Source: Roridomyces roridus
Lineage: Eukaryota; Basidiomycota; Agaricomycetes; Agaricales; Mycenaceae
Reading direction: 5' to 3'
Length of the DNA stretch: 49,863 bases
NCBI GenBank assembly: GCA_029378245.1
Contig: JARKIF010000214.1
Span: 1-49,863 of the forward strand
The translations under genes were made by a program, and so were the position numbers. This document shows, one piece after another, positions 45,492-49,863 of this stretch; position 1 is the stretch's first letter; each line of letters starts with the position of its first letter. The notes beneath the pieces are model-generated. The model had not been told where the DNA came from. It was given only the letters and a program-made list of their open reading frames with translations, and did no database searches.

Positions 45492-47810
45492 ATGGCCACC
45501 ACGACATTGGCGCGCGGATCGTCCGACTCCGACCGGAATCTGGAGGGCCTATCCGTCAAATCCCTCGACGAGGTCGACGATTCAGAGCTTGACCCTAGAT
45601 TTTCTGCGAGAGGAGTGGCGAGGAACGCCTCTGATTCGGAGAGTACGCTACCGTCAGGTGGATTGCGAGATAATGAGAAAATATATGTGCGTACTAGCCT
45701 GCTTTGTTCCTATCTACGAGCTAAAACTTGGAGATGGATTTCAGGTCGAATTCGAAGACGGCGACCCACGAAATCCACTTTGCTTTCCTCGTTCTAAAAA
45801 ATGGGCCATAACTCTTGTCGCGTGTTGGTCCACTTTGGTTGCATGTGCGTCTGGCCCTTTCCAGGCACATTGCTATTACTTGACTCTGCTTGCCAATAGC
45901 CTCCACATGCGCCGCGTATAACCTGGGATATACTTCCATGATGGTAATACAACCCCCTCACCGCGTCACACGGCTGCTGACTCACCCGGGCAGCGCGATC
46001 TCAATTGCACCGAATTCCAGGCTACGGTTGGCTTTATCGTCTACACGCTCGGTTTCGGCATCGTCCCGCTCGTAACCTCCAGTTTCAGCGAGGAATTTGG
46101 ACGCCAGCCTCTGTATATTGTCTCGGCAATTGGGTTCATGTGCATGTATCTGCTCATTGCCTTGTGCGCTTCACCATCATTCTTCTCTGAATTTTGCTGA
46201 CAAGTTTCTTCAGAGCCAAGAATATACAGACTGTAATTGTAGCCCGATTTTGCAAGGATCGTTCGGTTCAACTTGGGCGACGATGTGAGTTTCCGCACGA
46301 AACATTTTGGTTGAATTCTGATCCAAGTCACCAAGGGTCGGCGGGACGATAGCTGGTTCGCCCATATTTTTTATTGTTTTGTGACCATCTCTAACTGTCT
46401 CTAAGATTGGAGTCCTCACGAGTCGGTCGCTTTCTCAGCTTTCATCTGCAATTGTCTAACCACTCGACAGCCGCGGTCTGCCAATGGCGATTTTTTCTGT
46501 AGCGGCTGTTGGCGGTTCAGGCATCGGCCCGCTCGTCGCCGGTTGGATCGAGGCGAATCCAAAATTAGAATGGCGTTGGATAGAATGGATTCAACTCATG
46601 TTCGTCCATCACTTCACCAACTGAATGTTACTCAACTCGGTGCAGACTCTGCGGAGCCTACTCGCTGTTCGTTCCAACCATCATGCGAGAGACGCGATCT
46701 TCGATCATCCTCACTCGTCTGGCCAAGAAGGTTCGCAAGGAAACAGGCGATGAACGGTATCGCGCTCGGGTTGAAGACGAGAGAGCCAGTTTGACAAAGC
46801 TCATCTATATGTCTTGCACTCGTCCACTACGTATGCATTCCTTCAACCCTCGGCAAATTCAACTAATAAAGACTAGTTCTCCTCACGACTGAACCCGTCG
46901 TTTCGGCTTTCAGTGTACGTCCCCGCGGCCTTTTTTTTGCTCTTGCTTATATCCACTCTTACAGCTATGGATCGGTTTCTTGTGGGGTATCCTATTCTGC
47001 ATGCTAGAGTATGTTCAATTTTGCGATAGCTCGATTTTATGACCAACATTCCCAGGTCCATCCCTGGAATCTTCCGAGATCTTCACCACTTTACTGTGGG
47101 GCAAGAAGGAACGGTATATGCAACCATGTGCGTATCCCGTTCATTTTGGTGAAACTCCACTAACGGCCTACGCTAGTGTTGGAACCGCCTTTGGTTTTGC
47201 GGGCACCTTTTACCAAGAAACTCTGTATCAGTACGTCTTCTGTTCTCTATCCTTCGACGCATTAAAACTTGTTTCAGTAAATTCGTTGACCGTAGAGGGC
47301 CAGAAGCGCGTTTGGTCATGGCTTGTGGCGCCAGCATCATGCTGCCGATTTCCATGTTCATCTATGCTTGGTGTTCGTACCCGTTCGTTCCGTGGATCGC
47401 CCTGTGTATCGCAATTACCGTAAGTCTACCCTTTTGCGTTGGCTACATAGCCTCATTGAGCTCCTTTGATAGCTGTTCGTATGGGCGACCTTCCTCGTCT
47501 ACCTCGCCGTGTTCAGCTACTTGGCTGATTGCTATGGCCCCTTCGCATCGTCGGCGTTGGCAGGTCAAAGTCTTTGCAGAAACATCAGTGCAACCGTTTT
47601 TCCTTTGTTCACGCGGAGGATGTTCCAAGCCATGGGATACAACTGGGCCAACACGATGTTTGCTTTAATATCGCTCGCGATGGTGCCGATACCTTATATC
47701 TCTTCTTCTTTGGGCCCAAGATCCGGCTACGGAGTAGGTTTTCGAGGATGGTCGCAGAGGCGGAGAGGAAGGCGGCGGAGGGGAAGCAGAAGGAGAAGGA
47801 GAAGGTATGA
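45492..47810 (+). CDS. MFS transporter, drug:H+ antiporter DHA1-like, two apparent frameshifts
   Basis: A many-exon gene with short introns. After a Ser-rich N-terminus it reads VEFEDGDPRNPLCF at the start of the membrane domain, then WAITLVACWSTL, GFGIVPLVTSSFSEEFGRQP (the loop 2-3 signature with Gly-Arg), VGGTIADWSPHDRG, MAIFSVAAVGGSGIGPLVAG (antiporter motif C-like), EANPKLEWRW and later helices to FFFGPKI. A 16 bp microexon (46406-46421) encodes part of ADWSPHD and is needed for frame. Two single-base gaps break the frame: about 46254 (FCK/GSFGSTW) and about 47701 (PYI/LFFFGPK). The family exports drugs, polyamines or metabolites. The first start candidate, 45330, is also in frame. Confidence 0.75.
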
Positions 47811-48145
47811 GGTTCATGATTTTTATGATTACGGGTAGATGATAGAGGCGCACTCTGTGTATTGTTAGAAGGAGGCGTAATTACGAGAGTAATGATATTG
47901 TATAGATATCGAATTCAAAGGCCGATACCTTCAAATCCACGGTCGAGGTTCACCAAACCGGTAGAGCCCCTAAGTGACCAGATCGCAAGATTTACTTGAC
48001 GTCACCATATAATCATGACACATGGCGGTGCAGCGGAATTTCCCTCTTCGGTGAAGAAAGTCGAAGAGGTAAATACAGAGAGTACAGGTGCAAAAAAAGA
48101 CTTGAGCTAGCCAAATGATAATATTATACATCCCTTCGCAGCGTA
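47811..48145. other. Convergent intergenic spacer
   Basis: 335 bp between the 3' ends of the MFS and FMO genes. No gene or clear terminator hairpin. Confidence 0.4.
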
Positions 48146-49863
48146 TCATGCAGTGCACGGCTTCGGCCGTACTCCAGCGACATCCGCGGCAACCTGGAGC
48201 GCCAAGAACTAGTTTATTCGAAGAGTAAGTTTGAATATCCTCTTCGATGAAAGATTCGCACCTTGCCAAAATGCCTAATCGACTGCAATTCACCACCCTG
48301 GAACCAAATCCGATCGTTCCCGCTCGGCCTAAAGCACCCGCGCACCTCGCCTTCCTCCTACACGCAAGCCTACTGTAAGCAACACAGACTAGCACAACAG
48401 TTTGACTCACGTCAAGTCCCCAAACCGGGTCCAACTTTTGCACGACCTCCTCACCAACGATAAGCGCCGCAGACTGTCGCGAGTCTTTCTGGAAGCCGGT
48501 AGCCCATACAATGACGTCCAGGTGATCCAGCTTGCTCCCGTCGTCGAAAGTGATGCCCCTTGGTGTAATAGAGGATATTGGGGTGCCTGATTTGATGAGG
48601 ATCTGTGTCGAGTGAGACATGATACCAGGAAGAGAATGAAAACAGCGTACCTCACCCGACCGAATAGCATCACAGGCCCCCACGTCGGGGTAGTGCGCCC
48701 CAATGCGACAGAATACCTGCTGATGTATCGGCCCCTCCGGCTCATGCAGGAAGCCAGCCTTGCGTAGATCTTCATAATACTCGGGGCTAGGACGAGTATC
48801 AATCAACTTCTTCTTGGGCAGTATCAGAAAGAAGACGTACTCCGCCGCGTCCTTCAACGCCTTCATCATGATCGCACTAAGCTGCGACTGCAAGATATTC
48901 GGATCCTCCGAAGCCAGCGTATCGCCCACTTCCTGAGTCATGCTCCCATCGCCAGGCCAGAAGACTTTCTGCGCAGCGGCGAGCTGGCCACGCAAGTACA
49001 AACGTGTGGGGCCCCGCTGGACGACCGTCGCAGAGGCAGCGCCTGAGTCCACACAGTCGAGGGCTACGTCCAACGCAGTGGTGCTCGCTCCGACAATAGC
49101 TACGCGTTTGCCTGCCCATCGAGAGGCGTTGGTGTACACACCCGAGTGCAAACTCTCGCCGCGGAAAGTTTCCTGTTAGTGTCGTCAATGTATACCGGCA
49201 GAAGAGGATAGCACCCGCACGTACCATGCCAGGATAGTCAGGCATGTTCGGCACGCGACCGCCGATTCCCACCGCAAAAACAGATGCTTTGCAAACAAGA
49301 CTTGCTGCCCGCCCTGTTCCGTAGTTAATGTCAACGTCACTTTCCACGCGTCCTTGTCTGCATCCCACGTAGCGGCAGTAGATCTCCTGCCAGGGTAGGC
49401 AGGAATCTGCATGTCTTTGGCGTATTGGGCGTAGTACGCGGCCATCTTCTTCGCAGGGATGTATTGCGGGAAATCATCCGGCAGGGGAACATAAGGCCGC
49501 TGTATGGCCGAGTTGTATGCAGTTTCGCGCTGTCATAACGCTAAAGCAGTTGAGATGGATGCGGAGTATTGGATGGGTGGCACACACCTTTGCCCAGCTG
49601 TCCCCAATGGCAGCGTTGGCTTCTACCAAAGCAAAGTTGACGCCCATGGCTTTGAGGTGGGAAGATACTGTCAGACCCGAGTGTCTGTATTGGTCGGTGG
49701 GATGTAAAGGGAGATGGGAGGAAAACGCACCCTCCGCCGACGATCAGGACATCCACCACGGCGTCGGCAGTCGGGAATCTCTTTAGAGACCTCCGGGGGA
49801 ACCTTGCTCACGGCATCGCGTCCATTCCAGCAACGTAGTGGTCGCTGTGAAGACGTTGATGGT
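48146..49863 (-). CDS. Flavin-containing monooxygenase, 5' end outside window, one apparent frameshift
   Basis: The gene runs leftward from beyond the window edge to a stop at 48146-48148. The FAD Rossmann motif is VDVLIVGGG followed across an intron by HSGLTVSSHLKAMG. YDSAKLHTTRPYSGLMFP and FPQYIPAKKMAAYY are typical FMO words. The second nucleotide-binding motif is KRVAIVGASTTALDVAL. DVIVWATGFQ is the conserved ATGF segment, and IWFQGGELQSIRHFGK closes the fold. These enzymes use NADPH and oxygen to oxidise soft N or S centres or carbonyls. One base seems missing near 49275-49285, between LFAKH and FAVGIGGRVPNMPDYPG. The exact start is not visible. Confidence 0.82.

Noticed and set aside
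1..49863. CRISPR arrays, riboswitches, rRNA genes or a biosynthetic gene cluster
   Set aside because: No regularly spaced repeats or rRNA words were seen. The accessory enzymes (SDR, IDO-like, MFS, FMO) are scattered among housekeeping genes without a core synthase.

Overview
The window is nuclear DNA from a filamentous fungus, almost certainly a basidiomycete of the Agaricomycetes. The evidence is intron-dense genes with mostly 45-60 bp GT-AG introns, a multi-copy secreted sedolisin family, and MYND-finger and Cys-rich accessory proteins of a type I associate with mushroom-forming fungi. There are no operons. Gene models were spliced by eye, using frame continuity, splice consensus and paralogue alignment.

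Layout. 0-5 kb: possible tail of a gene entering from the left, sedolisin A, a UPF0357-type small membrane protein and GNAT acetyltransferase A. 5-12.4 kb: a tRNA-like element, then two head-to-head short-chain dehydrogenase (SDR) paralogues. One of them (SDR-A, minus strand) is split by a 3,665 bp insertion carrying two minus-strand genes. 12.4-21 kb: a dispersed tRNA-like repeat, a RING protein and the ER ubiquitin ligase Doa10/SSM4. 21-25 kb: sedolisin B and GNAT B, a duplicate of the pair at 0-5 kb, then a second copy of the dispersed repeat. 25-28.7 kb: DNA polymerase delta subunit 3 (Pol32/Cdc27) and an indoleamine-2,3-dioxygenase-like protein. 28.7-32.3 kb: gene-poor. 32.4-35 kb: a large membrane-anchored coiled-coil protein. 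37-39 kb: an HP1-type chromodomain protein and the exon-junction protein Y14/RBM8A. 39.5-49.9 kb: a MYND protein, a TFIIIC zinc-finger subunit, an MFS transporter and a flavin monooxygenase. All four carry single-base frame breaks, while nearly all host genes to the left are intact.

Main discovery. The 6481-10145 insertion is a Mutator-like DNA transposon (MULE). It is flanked by a perfect 9 bp target-site duplication, has about 89 bp imperfect terminal inverted repeats, and encodes a transposase with the FAR1-like N-terminal finger and C-terminal SWIM fingers but no DDE core. A second ORF is Cys-rich. Removing the element plus one copy of the duplication restores SDR-A as a continuous frame with exon lengths matching its neighbour SDR-B. 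The insertion lies within about 10 bp of a position where SDR-B has a 49 bp intron.

Functionally the window mixes housekeeping genes (Doa10, Pol32, HP1, Y14, TFIIIC) with accessory families (sedolisins, GNATs, SDRs, IDO-like, MFS, FMO). Duplication and transposition have acted on the accessory genes.
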